A stretch of DNA of 64,000 nucleotides from Burkholderiaceae bacterium (GCA_919902775.1 CAKKRJ010000001.1:170364-234363), one strand, 5' to 3'; positions 52,470-60,759 are shown, counted from the stretch's first letter. The notes: generated from the letters alone by a model not told the origin. Numbers and translations: made by a program.

Positions 52470-53048
52470 TCAAGGAAACCGCACCCAGCGGCGTTTATCT
52501 GTGCCGGGGGCGTCTTCGGTCGCAGCACTGGCGATTGGCGGGGCCTGAAACAGGTCAGCCGCTTCCGGGTGGCGGGACACGATCAGTTGGCGCAACGCCT
52601 CATGCGACGGCAGCTGCAGCACCGTGCCAGGACGCACCGGGTAGGTTTGGCCACGGGGGAAAATCTTGGGGTTGGCTTTGGCCAAGGCCAGGCGCATGAA
52701 GTCTTCTTTCAGGGGCAAGCCGGGCAAACCCCGCCGAATCACGGCATCGATGCCTTCGCCTTTTTGCACCGTGATGCTGTGGCCCGGCTGTGCCTTGCTG
52801 CTGGGGGCCGTGGCCGCTGGGCTGTCCGGGTTGCGGGTCTCGCTCAGGGGCATGGACAAGACCTTGAGTGCCGCAGCTGCGGAGGCCGAAGTTTCAGCCG
52901 CATGGGCGGGTGAAATGGTGGCCATGGCCGTCATGGCCGCTGCAGCGAGCGTGAGAAAGACCAGCCCGGCCCCGCGCATGCCCATCCAAAAAGAGGCCGA
53001 TTGGGCGCCGGGGGGTCGGGTGGTCGTGTGGGTTTGGTGCTGGTGCAT
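52470..53048 (-). CDS. Exported LysM/FimV-like protein
   Basis: A protein of about 192 residues. An export signal or membrane anchor is visible (GAGLVFLTLAAAAMTAMATISPAHA, about 25-50). Residues about 90-150 (HSITVQKGEGIDAVIRRGLPGLPLKEDFMRLALAKANPKIFPRG...VRPGTVLQLP) resemble the N-terminal FimV peptidoglycan-binding module. The start may be this ATG or a GTG five codons upstream. It lies between the flgT-like gene and fliK in one operon, so a role at the flagellar base or hook seems likely but is unproven. Confidence 0.8.
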   Translation of the reverse strand: MHQHQTHTTTRPPGAQSASFWMGMRGAGLVFLTLAAAAMTAMATISPAHAAETSASAAAALKVLSMPLSETRNPDSPAATAPSSKAQPGHSITVQKGEGIDAVIRRGLPGLPLKEDFMRLALAKANPKIFPRGQTYPVRPGTVLQLPSHEALRQLIVSRHPEAADLFQAPPIASAATEDAPGTDKRRWVRFP

Positions 53049-53069
53049 GGGAGAACTCGTCACTTCAAA

Positions 53070-54338
53070 TCACAGAGGCAAGGCCATCCAGTGGCCCTGG
53101 GTGGGCAGGGCCGGACCGGCCAGCTGCTGCAGCTCGGTCCGGTCGTGGCCCACTTTGACCACCTGGGCCAGGGCCAGGTGCTGGGTCGCGCCGGGCTCCA
53201 GCATCTGGCTGGGGATGTGGCTGGGGTTCATCAGCAAGACACGGTCGCCCGCCCGCAAGCCGCTGTCCATACCGGCTTGCAGTTGCAGGACATCCTGGCC
53301 GTTGCGACGCACATGGAATTGAACGGGTTCGCATTCGGAGCGTTTGTCCAGTTGTTGCACCCAGGCTTGCATCTGGGTTTGCAGTTGCTCTTTCAACTGG
53401 TGGCTCCAGGCGCTGGGGTGTTGGCCCACGGCTTGGGGGTCGATGGTGATCACTTGTTCGATGTGCCAGTGGGCTTCGATCGGGCCCGAAGGCGAATGGC
53501 GCTCGCCCAGTGTGAAACTCAATGTCCAGCGCCAGCCGGGCTCGTCTTTGTTCAGCGCTTGCCAGACTTGGTGCAGCCTGGAAGCGGGGACGGGGTCGGG
53601 CGCGTGCGGCTTGAGCACCAATTCTGCGGTCCAGCCGGTGGGGCTTTCGTTGGGGCCGGTCAATGCCCGCATGTAAGCGCTCTCGGGCGGGATTTCCTTG
53701 AGCTGGGTGCGCCAGCGTTGGGAGGCCTGCATTTTTTGCGTCCACACCTGGCGCACGTTGCTCAGCACAGACTGGCTGGCAAATTGCTGCGTGCCCGTGA
53801 AGCCTGGCTCGGCGCGGGTTTGCAGCACCAAAGGCAAACGCCAGGGGCGGGGTGGGGCGGTGCAGCTGGCGTCCTTGGCTTGCGTGGTGCGCCAGCCCCA
53901 GGGCAAGACCTCGGCACTGATTTGCTGTGGGGTCTCTTTTTCGTCTTCTACGTACGACAGCACACGCACGCCACGCACCTGCGCTTCGGACTGAAAATGG
54001 GCGCTTTCGTGCAGCGCCCCCTTGTCATCGATCCAGGCGCTGCTGAGCACGCGGGTCGGGCGCTCGATGGTGGCTTGCAAAATGGCTTGGCGAATCGCAC
54101 TGAGCTGGGCTTCGTGCTGCTTTTGCTGAAGTGCGCGGGCGCCCCTGGCCTCGCTTGCAGCCCCGACGTTCACCACCTGGCCATCGCTGTGGGCGGGCAG
54201 CTTGGCGCTTTGCGCATGCGCTGTCATGGTGGCCAGGCAACACAGCGCCATGACCCAACCCTGGCGCAAGTTCTGACGCAGGTGCGCCAGACTGGCGGCC
54301 GGGCCACGGGGCAGGGCAGATGCAGGTGGGGTGAACAT
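53070..54338 (-). CDS. flgT: FlgT-like flagellar assembly protein
   Basis: A 422-residue exported protein. A signal-type segment (WVMALCCLATMTAHA, about 28-42) precedes GQVVNVGAASEARGARALQQKQHEAQLSAIRQAILQATIERPTRV, which resembles the FlgT N-terminal domain. The C-terminal MDSGLRAGDRVLLMNPS segment resembles its beta-rich C domain. In Vibrio FlgT builds the H-ring around the LP-ring. It begins 4 bp after the flgP-like gene under the same sigma28 promoter. The assignment is by pattern and context; overall similarity is modest. Confidence 0.7.
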   Translation of the reverse strand: MFTPPASALPRGPAASLAHLRQNLRQGWVMALCCLATMTAHAQSAKLPAHSDGQVVNVGAASEARGARALQQKQHEAQLSAIRQAILQATIERPTRVLSSAWIDDKGALHESAHFQSEAQVRGVRVLSYVEDEKETPQQISAEVLPWGWRTTQAKDASCTAPPRPWRLPLVLQTRAEPGFTGTQQFASQSVLSNVRQVWTQKMQASQRWRTQLKEIPPESAYMRALTGPNESPTGWTAELVLKPHAPDPVPASRLHQVWQALNKDEPGWRWTLSFTLGERHSPSGPIEAHWHIEQVITIDPQAVGQHPSAWSHQLKEQLQTQMQAWVQQLDKRSECEPVQFHVRRNGQDVLQLQAGMDSGLRAGDRVLLMNPSHIPSQMLEPGATQHLALAQVVKVGHDRTELQQLAGPALPTQGHWMALPL

Positions 54339-54342
54339 GGTG

Positions 54343-54834
54343 TCAGCGGCGGCGTGCGGCCAATTGGGTCAGGTACAGGCTGCGCAGGTCTTTGACCACC
54401 TGCTGATCGAGCGAGAGGGTGGTTTCGTAGGTGTCTTCACCCACCGGGGCGATGCTGACCATCACGGCGCCATAAATCACCCCTTCGACCTTGGCCCTGA
54501 AGGTGTCGCTCATCACGGTCATGTCGGCCACGGTGGTGGTGGCATCCAGATGCTGCCCGTAAACCTGTTCGGTGAGCGAGCGGTAGGCATCCAGTTTGGA
54601 GGCCCGGATCGCCAGCAGGCGTTGCTGCGCGGGGTTTTTGTGGTTTTGCACGCTGATGACAGCGTAGCCCGTGGCCACCAGGGTTTCGCGCTTTTCGACC
54701 ATGGGGGTGATCATGGAGGCCGGCTCGGTCGGGGCGATTGCGACCGCCGACAGCTGATTCCGTGGCGTGGTGTTGCACCCCGTCAAAGCCACGAAAGCCA
54801 GCAGCAGGGGTGCCATGGATCGGTGAAAGCGCAT
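54343..54834 (-). CDS. flgP: FlgP-like / LPP20-family lipoprotein
   Basis: A 163-residue outer-membrane lipoprotein: the lipobox LTGC places the lipidated Cys near residue 20. The core GYAVISVQNHKNPAQQRLLAIRASKLDAYRSLTEQVYGQHLDATTTVADMTVMSDTF matches the LPP20/FlgP pattern. FlgP forms outer-membrane-associated discs in Vibrio and Campylobacter. It is first in the flgP-flgT-LysM-fliK-flhX operon, with a GGAG site and a sigma28 promoter 70 bp upstream. Confidence 0.85.
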   Translation of the reverse strand: MRFHRSMAPLLLAFVALTGCNTTPRNQLSAVAIAPTEPASMITPMVEKRETLVATGYAVISVQNHKNPAQQRLLAIRASKLDAYRSLTEQVYGQHLDATTTVADMTVMSDTFRAKVEGVIYGAVMVSIAPVGEDTYETTLSLDQQVVKDLRSLYLTQLAARRR

Positions 54835-55169
54835 TTTTTATACTCCAGAGGCCAGCTGAGCGCACTCTCCAGTGGGCGGGCAAGCGGATTGATCTTGCAT
54901 GGTGTATCGGCAGTCGCGGGGAAGTCTTGAGGTTGCCGCCGGTGCGCGTGCGCTGCCGGAACGCGATGCATCCACGTCGCTAAAAACCCACGGCATTGTG
55001 ATTTTTATCAATTTGTCCCCTAAAGTTGTCGTTTTTACTTGCTTGAAGTTGTGTTTATCATTTATAAACGTCAAAAGTCTTATTTGTATCAATTTTTTAC
55101 AGGGCGATAGGTTGGCATTTTGCCGGATCTGAACGCTCAGACGCCCGACAACACCTTGATCTTTTGCGG
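54835..55169. other. Divergent region flgP / FleQ-like activator
   Basis: About 335 bp with no gene. The flgP side has the sigma28 site (54904-54930). The activator side (about 54990-55100) is strongly AT-rich and has the inverted repeat GTTTAT-CATTT-ATAAAC at 55053-55069, a plausible operator or part of a promoter (TTGCTT-N18-TATAAA). Confidence 0.55.
54904..54930 (-). promoter_or_regulatory. Sigma28 promoter of the flgP operon
   Basis: Minus strand: TCAAGACT-N11-GCCGATAC, with the same -10 as the flaG site, 70 bp upstream of the flgP ATG. Confidence 0.82.
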
Positions 55170-56441
55170 ATGAAACCCCACTCCAAACCTCACATCATTG
55201 GCGAAAGTCAGGCGACGCTGTTCCTGCGTGAGTTGATCAAGACCTTGTCGGCGTCTTCCTCGACGGCGCTCATCACGGGTGAAAGCGGCACTGGCAAAGA
55301 ACTGGTGGCGCAGGCCTTGCACATGCAGGGGCCCCGCGCATCCGGGCCTTTTGTGCCGATCAACTGTGGCGCCATTCCCCGTGAGTTGATTGAAAGCGAG
55401 CTTTTCGGGCACCGAAAAGGCAGTTTCACCGGGGCGGTGTCCGACCGCTTGGGGCGCTTCGAGCTGGCGCACGGCGGCACCTTGTTTCTGGACGAGATCG
55501 GTGATTTGCCGATGGACATGCAGGTCAAGCTGCTGCGAGTGTTGCAAGAGCGTTGCATCCTGCCTGTGGGCGGCTCCCGAGAGGTGCCCATCGATGTGCG
55601 CGTGGTGGCGGCCACGCACAAGAAGCTGGAAGACGAAGTGGCCGCCGGCCGATTCCGGGAAGATTTGTATTACCGCATCAACGTCTTGCCGGTGATCACC
55701 ACGCCTTTGCGCGAACGTCCGGCCGACATTGCCGCCTTGCTGAATTTTTATGCGGACCGGCACGCCTTGCCGCACACGAAAGCGCTGCGTTTTGCCCCGG
55801 AAATGATGCAACTCATGCAGGCCTATGCCTGGCCGGGCAATGTGCGCGAATTGTCCAATCTGGTGGACCGTTTCTCCACCTTGTACCCCTCGCAGTTGTT
55901 GCACGTTCACACGGTGCCCGCTTGCATGATGCCGGTGGGCCTGGCGGCTTTGCAGGCCGAATGGCTGGCGCAGCAGGGCATGACCCCGGTCGCGATGTTC
56001 CCGCCCCAGTTGAGCGCTTCCTGCTCGGTGTCGCAAGTGGTCACACCCGCAGAAGATGCGGTGGGGCCCGCCCCCTTGGGCAGTGTCGCCCACGAGCTCG
56101 CCTCACCTTTTCTGGGCGACGACGATCCGATGGCCCATTTGCTGTCGAGTCCCGTCAGCTCGTTCAACCCCGTCACCACCTTCAGCCCCGCACCCTTGTC
56201 TGCATCCAACGATGAGATCAACGAGGTGGAGCACGCGATTTTGCTGGCGCAGGGCATACAGACCTTGCCGCCACAAGGCATGTCGCTGAAGCAGCATTTG
56301 GTCGAGGTGGAGCGCAGTCTGATCGAGCAGGCGCTGGCCCGCACGCAAGGCAATGTCTCGCAGACCGCCAAGCTGCTGCAACTGCAAAGAACCACCCTGA
56401 TTGAAAAAATCAACAAGTACGAGTTGCGCGGGGTCGGCTAA
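55170..56441 (+). CDS. Sigma54-dependent activator, FleQ/FlrA-like without receiver domain
   Basis: A 423-residue bacterial enhancer-binding protein. It begins almost directly with the AAA+ domain: Walker A GESGTGKE (about 35), the sigma54-contact loop GSFTGA in place of GAFTGA, Walker B GTLFLDEIGDLP, RFREDLYYRINVLP, and WPGNVREL. A non-conserved spacer (about 245-360) leads to a Fis-type helix-turn-helix (IEQALARTQGNVSQTAKLLQLQRTTLIEKINKYEL). No N-terminal sensory domain is present. It is the likely activator of the sigma54 sites at flgB, flgA and the glycosylation operon. The ATG is chosen over a TTG two codons earlier. Confidence 0.92.
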   Translation: MKPHSKPHIIGESQATLFLRELIKTLSASSSTALITGESGTGKELVAQALHMQGPRASGPFVPINCGAIPRELIESELFGHRKGSFTGAVSDRLGRFELAHGGTLFLDEIGDLPMDMQVKLLRVLQERCILPVGGSREVPIDVRVVAATHKKLEDEVAAGRFREDLYYRINVLPVITTPLRERPADIAALLNFYADRHALPHTKALRFAPEMMQLMQAYAWPGNVRELSNLVDRFSTLYPSQLLHVHTVPACMMPVGLAALQAEWLAQQGMTPVAMFPPQLSASCSVSQVVTPAEDAVGPAPLGSVAHELASPFLGDDDPMAHLLSSPVSSFNPVTTFSPAPLSASNDEINEVEHAILLAQGIQTLPPQGMSLKQHLVEVERSLIEQALARTQGNVSQTAKLLQLQRTTLIEKINKYELRGVG

Positions 56442-56585
56442 GCGTTACCCCGAGGAAGTGCCAAGGATGCAAACTTGAAAACGCCATTTGCCAAAGACAT
56501 GTCCAAGGGGTTTGTTTGCAAAGTTGTTGCGCACCCAAAGCGCGTGGTGTTGAGCAATCTATGCCCTTAGGCAGGGCGTTAAACG

Positions 56586-56873
56586 TCAAGCAAGCGAGTC
56601 AAAGACTTCCGTGCCTGTGCTGACCACGGGTGGCGCGGCAAGAAAGCCCATCAAGCTACCCCAAATAGCGCGTATCGAGTCGGTCGCAGCCTCGGCGTGC
56701 TGCTGGCTTTGGTAAATGGCAAAAACGGTGCCCTTGCCCGTGTCATCCCAGCAAGTCTTGCATTCCAAGAGACCAGGAATGGCTTTGAGCTTGGCGTTAA
56801 CGGCGGGCATGGCCGCTCTCATTTCCGCGATTTTGGCGGGTTGGATCTGAATGGCGTTGATGCGAGCGTACAT
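56586..56873 (-). CDS. Small dimeric alpha-beta-barrel-like protein
   Basis: A 95-residue protein with the look of an ABM/Dabb-type fold: YARINAIQIQPAKIAEMRAAMPAVNAKLKAIPGLLECKTCWDDTGKGTVFAIYQSQQHAEAA. Such proteins range from small monooxygenases to stress proteins, so I do not assign a function. It is a single gene on the minus strand with a REP-like element upstream. No motility link is evident. Confidence 0.72.
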   Translation of the reverse strand: MYARINAIQIQPAKIAEMRAAMPAVNAKLKAIPGLLECKTCWDDTGKGTVFAIYQSQQHAEAATDSIRAIWGSLMGFLAAPPVVSTGTEVFDSLA

Positions 56874-57014
56874 GGCAGTCTCCTATCCTGGGTCAGGTGA
56901 AGCATTTTTGATGTTTGTTAATTTTATTTGTATTGGTGTTTTCCCAAGTTTGCGTCTCTTCCCCAAAAGCGCATTCCCGCGCGGGGGCTCGCTCCCCCTA
57001 AGGTTCGGTGTTTT

Positions 57015-57070
57015 TGTGGGTGGCCGCCCCTGCGGCCGAATGCATTCGCGCGCAGGGGCGCGTTCCCACA
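57015..57070 (-). repeat. REP-like nested palindrome, copy 5 (inverted)
   Basis: TGTGGGTGGCCGCCCC...GAATGCATTC...GCGCGCAGGGGCGCGTTCCCACA, inverted orientation as in copy 3. It lies downstream of the membrane-anchored hypothetical gene and upstream of the ABM-like gene, the only full copy not between convergent genes. Confidence 0.84.
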
Positions 57071-57107
57071 GGGTTCGGGGGAGGTCGACCTGCGGCAGGG
57101 CTGCGTT

Positions 57108-57605
57108 TTAAAACGGGGGTTTGATGACCTGGGCGCAAGTGCCCTTGATCAGTTTGACGGTCCGGCCATCGTTCAGGCTGAGTGACTGCACAAAACGGCC
57201 TGTTTTGCGATCCACCACAAATTCCTCGCCGCTGATCATCACGCCAAAACGCTGGAACATGGCCGGGCGGTAGATTTTCAGGCGGGTGCCCATCAGGGTG
57301 AGGGTGCCTGCACGGCTTTCAGAGATGGCGATTTTGCCCTGGTACCAACCCGATTTTTTCTCGAAATCGATCTGGGCCATGGTGATTCTGGACGGCTCGT
57401 TCTCTTTGATGCCCAGTGTCAATTGCCCGTCCAGGTCCAGCTCCAGTTCGCAGATCAGGTCCATCACGCCTTTGTTGCCGCCGGGCATGCTGCTGTCGAT
57501 GGCTTGCTCGGGCGAGGTGCTGCTGCCCATGACGTGCACCAGGCCCCAGACGCCGCCCATCACCAAGATGCCGATGGCTATACCGATGGCGATATTTTTC
57601 AACAT
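57108..57605 (-). CDS. Single-pass membrane-anchored hypothetical protein
   Basis: A 165-residue protein that I do not recognise. One N-terminal membrane helix (about 4-26, NIAIGIAIGILVMGGVWGLVHVM) is followed by a beta-rich domain (LICELELDLDGQLTLGIKENEPSRITMAQIDFEKKSGWYQGKIAI) with two Cys (about 52 and 158) that could pair outside the cytosol. It lies 84 bp downstream of motB, so it could be read through from the motAB operon. Confidence 0.72.
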   Translation of the reverse strand: MLKNIAIGIAIGILVMGGVWGLVHVMGSSTSPEQAIDSSMPGGNKGVMDLICELELDLDGQLTLGIKENEPSRITMAQIDFEKKSGWYQGKIAISESRAGTLTLMGTRLKIYRPAMFQRFGVMISGEEFVVDRKTGRFVQSLSLNDGRTVKLIKGTCAQVIKPPF

Positions 57606-57689
57606 GGGTCAACCTCTCGTGGGACGTTGTGGTGGGATGAGTGGTTTTGCATCATAGGTGAACGCGGGCGGTATGCTGGCCTGCCCCGG

Positions 57690-58676
57690 TCACTGGTTGA
57701 GCACGGTGATGCTGACCCGGCGGTTGCGCGGGTCGGCTGGGTTGCCCGGCACATTGGGGTTGGTGTCGGCCACCCCCTCGATGCGTGAGAAACGGTTGGC
57801 ACCGATGCCTTGGCCTTGCATGAACTGGCGCGTGGCATCGGCGCGCTCGGTCGACAAAGACCAGTTGTTGCGCATGCTCTCGGGTGGAAAACCGGTGCTG
57901 TCGGTGTGGCCGCGGATGGCCAGTTTGTTGGGCAGGGGCTTGAGCGATTTGGTCACCTCGGACATCAAGGCCGCGGCCTTGGCTCCCATTTCGGCACCGC
58001 CCGAGCCGTACATGGCGAAGTCGGCCTTGTCGATCACCTCGATGCGCAGGCCTTCCTTGTCGCGGGTGATGCTGACCTGGTCCTTGATCTTTTCGAACTG
58101 CTTGCTTTCCGACAGCTTTTGTTTGATGTCTTTTTCCAGCTTGTCGAAATTTTCTTTGTCTTGCTTCTGGCTGGGCGTGCCGGTGCCGCTGTCCTTGCCC
58201 GGGTCTTGCTCGGAAGGGCCATCTTTGTTGTTTTCTTCTTTGGACGAGCCAAAGCTTTCAGCCGGGCCGCCTTGGGCTTGCGGTGTCAGGCGCTCGAGCA
58301 TGGCGGTTTGTTTGGCCGTGAACGGGAAGCCGTCGGTGTCGATGATGGACTTGCCGCCAAACATGCCGTTGGAGCCGGCCAATTCACCGAAAACGATCTG
58401 GCTGTGCGAGGCGGGCCGGAAGTAGTCGGCCACGCTTTTGCGTTTGTCTTCGTTGCTGGCACCCAGCAGCCACATGAGCAAAAAGAACGCCATCATGGCC
58501 GTCATCATGTCGGCCAGGGCGATCTTCCAGGCGCCGCCGTGGGCACCCGCATGACCATCTTCCACGATGATCTTGCGGATGATGGGGCGCATCGCCTCCG
58601 CAGCGGCTGCCGCCGCAGCGGCTTCGGCTTCGGCGGTGGCTTCGTCGGATGCGGGTTTTTTGTCCGGCTCGGCCAT
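57690..58676 (-). CDS. motB: Flagellar motor stator protein MotB
   Basis: A 328-residue stator subunit. The single helix ALADMMTAMMAFFLLMWLLG carries the proton-binding Asp near residue 56. A Lys/Glu/Asp-rich linker (about 140-195) leads to the OmpA-like peptidoglycan-binding domain (LAIRGHTDSTGF...NWSLSTERADATRQFM...NRRVSITVL). A long Ala/Glu stretch precedes the helix. Its ATG overlaps the motA stop by 1 bp. Confidence 0.97.
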   Translation of the reverse strand: MAEPDKKPASDEATAEAEAAAAAAAAEAMRPIIRKIIVEDGHAGAHGGAWKIALADMMTAMMAFFLLMWLLGASNEDKRKSVADYFRPASHSQIVFGELAGSNGMFGGKSIIDTDGFPFTAKQTAMLERLTPQAQGGPAESFGSSKEENNKDGPSEQDPGKDSGTGTPSQKQDKENFDKLEKDIKQKLSESKQFEKIKDQVSITRDKEGLRIEVIDKADFAMYGSGGAEMGAKAAALMSEVTKSLKPLPNKLAIRGHTDSTGFPPESMRNNWSLSTERADATRQFMQGQGIGANRFSRIEGVADTNPNVPGNPADPRNRRVSITVLNQ

Positions 58677-59539
58677 CAGGAGCCTCGCATGCCGTCAAAG
58701 ACTTCAGAGAAGCTCGGTTGGCTGTGGTGCGCAATACAGGCCCGGGCCGATTCGATGACCAAAGGTTGCGGGTGGCCCTTCAGGTTGCAGACGATCATCT
58801 CCCGGATCACGTCGAACGCTTGGGCGTCTTCGTTGATGATCTGGGACAGACGACCCGAAAAGGGCTCGAACATGCCATAGGCCAGGAACACGCCCATCAG
58901 CGTGCCCACCAGCGCAGAGCCGATCAACGCGCCCAGAACCGGTGGCGGCTGGTCGATCGCGCCCATGGTTTTCACCACACCCAACACGCAGGCCACGATA
59001 CCCAGTGCGGGCAAACCACCGGCAATGCCCGCCAGGGCCGCGGGCGCCAGCAGCGCTTCGTGGTGGTGGACCTTGATGGCTTTTTTCATCAGGTCGTCCA
59101 GTGCATCGGCATCCAGGTTGCCTTGCGAGATGACCATCAGACGCAGCGGGTCGCAGATCATCTGAACGATCGAGTGGTCCTTGGCCAGTTTGGGGAATTC
59201 ACCAAAAATCGCGCTGGAATCGGGGTTTTCAACGTGGGATTCCAGGGCCACCACGCCTTCTTTCTTCATCACGGTTTGCAGCTTGCCCACCAGCAGCATC
59301 AGGGCCAGATAGTCGGCCTGGTGCCATTTGGGGCCCTTGATGCATTGACCGATTCCGGCCATGGCAGCTTTGAACACCGGAAAGCTGTTGGCCACCAAAG
59401 ACGCCCCAATGGCCGAGCCGGCAATGATGATGAACTCAAAAGGCGCGGCCTTGATGATGGGCGCCATTTTTCCGCCGGCCAGGATGTACCCACCAAATAC
59501 CGCGCCGAAAACAACCGCTAAACCGACAAAGAAAAACAT
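58676..59539 (-). CDS. motA: Flagellar motor stator protein MotA
   Basis: A 287-residue membrane protein with four helices. The start FFFVGLAVVFGAVFGGYILAGGKM, EFIIIAGSAIGASLVAN and the last two helices (PALGIVACVLGVVKTMGAI, GALIGSALVGTLMGVFLAYGMFEPF) fit MotA of the proton-type family. The start is 15 bp after the small membrane protein gene, with which it shares the sigma28 promoter. Confidence 0.97.
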   Translation of the reverse strand: MFFFVGLAVVFGAVFGGYILAGGKMAPIIKAAPFEFIIIAGSAIGASLVANSFPVFKAAMAGIGQCIKGPKWHQADYLALMLLVGKLQTVMKKEGVVALESHVENPDSSAIFGEFPKLAKDHSIVQMICDPLRLMVISQGNLDADALDDLMKKAIKVHHHEALLAPAALAGIAGGLPALGIVACVLGVVKTMGAIDQPPPVLGALIGSALVGTLMGVFLAYGMFEPFSGRLSQIINEDAQAFDVIREMIVCNLKGHPQPLVIESARACIAHHSQPSFSEVFDGMRGS

Positions 59540-59554
59540 GGTGGCCCTTTAAAG

Positions 59555-59743
59555 CTAGACAATGCACCAAATGCCGATGCACCAACCGAATGTCCATTGA
59601 AAAATGAAATCCATCAAATTGCCCAGCAAGAGGATGGGTAAACCCAGATACAGCGTTCCCCAGGCCCAACCGGAGGCGGTCAAACGGGCTTTGGGAATGT
59701 CATGGCCGAGAACGCTTTGATCTTTGGGAGATGACATGGTCAT
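59555..59743 (-). CDS. Small membrane protein preceding motA
   Basis: A 62-residue protein (ATG of TMSSPKDQS; an alternative ATG lies two codons later). It has a hydrophilic N-terminal third and one or two membrane segments (GTLYLGLPILLLGNLMDFIFQWTFGWCIGIWCIV). I know no function. It lies directly after a sigma28 promoter and 15 bp before motA, so it is co-transcribed with the stator genes. The leader is short, about 15 nt, and the ribosome site (GGA) weak. The residue composition and promoter position support a real gene. Confidence 0.68.
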   Translation of the reverse strand: MTMSSPKDQSVLGHDIPKARLTASGWAWGTLYLGLPILLLGNLMDFIFQWTFGWCIGIWCIV

Positions 59744-59764
59744 TTTTTCCAATAACACCTGTAT

Positions 59765-59791
59765 TCATCGGCCACAAATGCGGTATCTTGA
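59765..59791 (-). promoter_or_regulatory. Sigma28 promoter of the small-protein-motA-motB operon
   Basis: Minus strand: TCAAGATA-N11-GCCGATGA, the same pattern as the other five sites. It is only 22 bp from the small gene ATG, implying a short leader. Confidence 0.8.
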
Positions 59792-59824
59792 GTTCAATTT
59801 GCGGAATTTACCTATTATGACAAT

Positions 59825-60751
59825 ATGAAAGTGCAGTGGGATCAGTTGCCCTCGGCAGAATGGTCGGAATTTCATGCGGCGCACCAGGGCGCATTGCAGC
59901 AAGCCTGGGCTTATGGCGATGCCTTGACTTCCCTGGACGTGGTCATGCGGCGTGCCATGGTCTGGGAAGATGGAAGCCTGGTGGCGGTGGCCCAGTTCAT
60001 GTGCAGACGCGTGGCGGGCTACATTTCGCTGGCTTCTTGCACCCGTGGGCCCGTTTGGCACCCGGATGTGCGGCCCGAGCAACGGGCGGCCATATACAAG
60101 CTGTTGCGCCAGTCGATCCCATTGCCGCGCGTGAGGGTGGTGTTGTTTTCGCCCGACCAGACCAGCGAGCAGCTGGACCGCGCAGAAACCCAGGGCATGT
60201 CCCGCGTGATGACGGGTTATTCCACAGTGCTGCTGGATTTGAAAACGTCCTTGGCGACCCTGAAAACCCAGCTCGATGGCAAATGGCGAAACCGCCTGGT
60301 CAAAGCGCTGGCGAACGACAAAATCAGGGTCCATGTGCAACCGAGCGTGAAGCGCTGTGAATGGTTGCTGGGCAGAGAGCTGGACCAGCGGGAAACCAAA
60401 AAATTCCATGGTCTGCCCACCGATTTTGTGCAGGCCTACATCGCTGCCGCAACAGACCCCCGCCAGGCTTTTGTGGTGGCTTATGCCGAACTGGGCAAGA
60501 ACACCATCGCCGGCATGTTGTTTTTGATCCATGGCCGTGTCGCCAGTTACCATATGGGCTGGGCCGACGACCAGGGTCGCCAGCTCAATGCCCACAACGC
60601 GCTGCTGTGGCAATCCATGGCCTACTTGCAGGATCTGGGCTGCGAGGTGCTGGATTTGGGGGGCGTCAACACCCACGATTTGCCAGGCATTTCACGCTTC
60701 AAATTGGGCACCGGTGGGCGTGCGGTGACCCTTGCGGGGACTTATTTTTGA
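59825..60751 (+). CDS. FemAB-like / GNAT-fold aminoacyl or acyl transferase
   Basis: A 308-residue protein of the FemAB/GNAT-type fold: an N-terminal half with QQAWAYGDALTSL and SRVMTGYSTVLLDLKTSLATLKTQLDGKWRNRLVKAL, and a C-terminal half with IAGMLFLIHGRVASYHMGWADDQGRQLNAHNALLWQSMAYLQDLGCEVLDLGG...LPGISRFKLGTGG. Members attach amino acids or acyl groups to peptidoglycan precursors or polysaccharides. The substrate here is unknown. It is divergent from the motAB operon with about 34 bp to the sigma28 site, and the next gene starts 8 bp after its stop. Confidence 0.82.
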   Translation: MKVQWDQLPSAEWSEFHAAHQGALQQAWAYGDALTSLDVVMRRAMVWEDGSLVAVAQFMCRRVAGYISLASCTRGPVWHPDVRPEQRAAIYKLLRQSIPLPRVRVVLFSPDQTSEQLDRAETQGMSRVMTGYSTVLLDLKTSLATLKTQLDGKWRNRLVKALANDKIRVHVQPSVKRCEWLLGRELDQRETKKFHGLPTDFVQAYIAAATDPRQAFVVAYAELGKNTIAGMLFLIHGRVASYHMGWADDQGRQLNAHNALLWQSMAYLQDLGCEVLDLGGVNTHDLPGISRFKLGTGGRAVTLAGTYF

Positions 60752-60759
60752 GAAGACAC

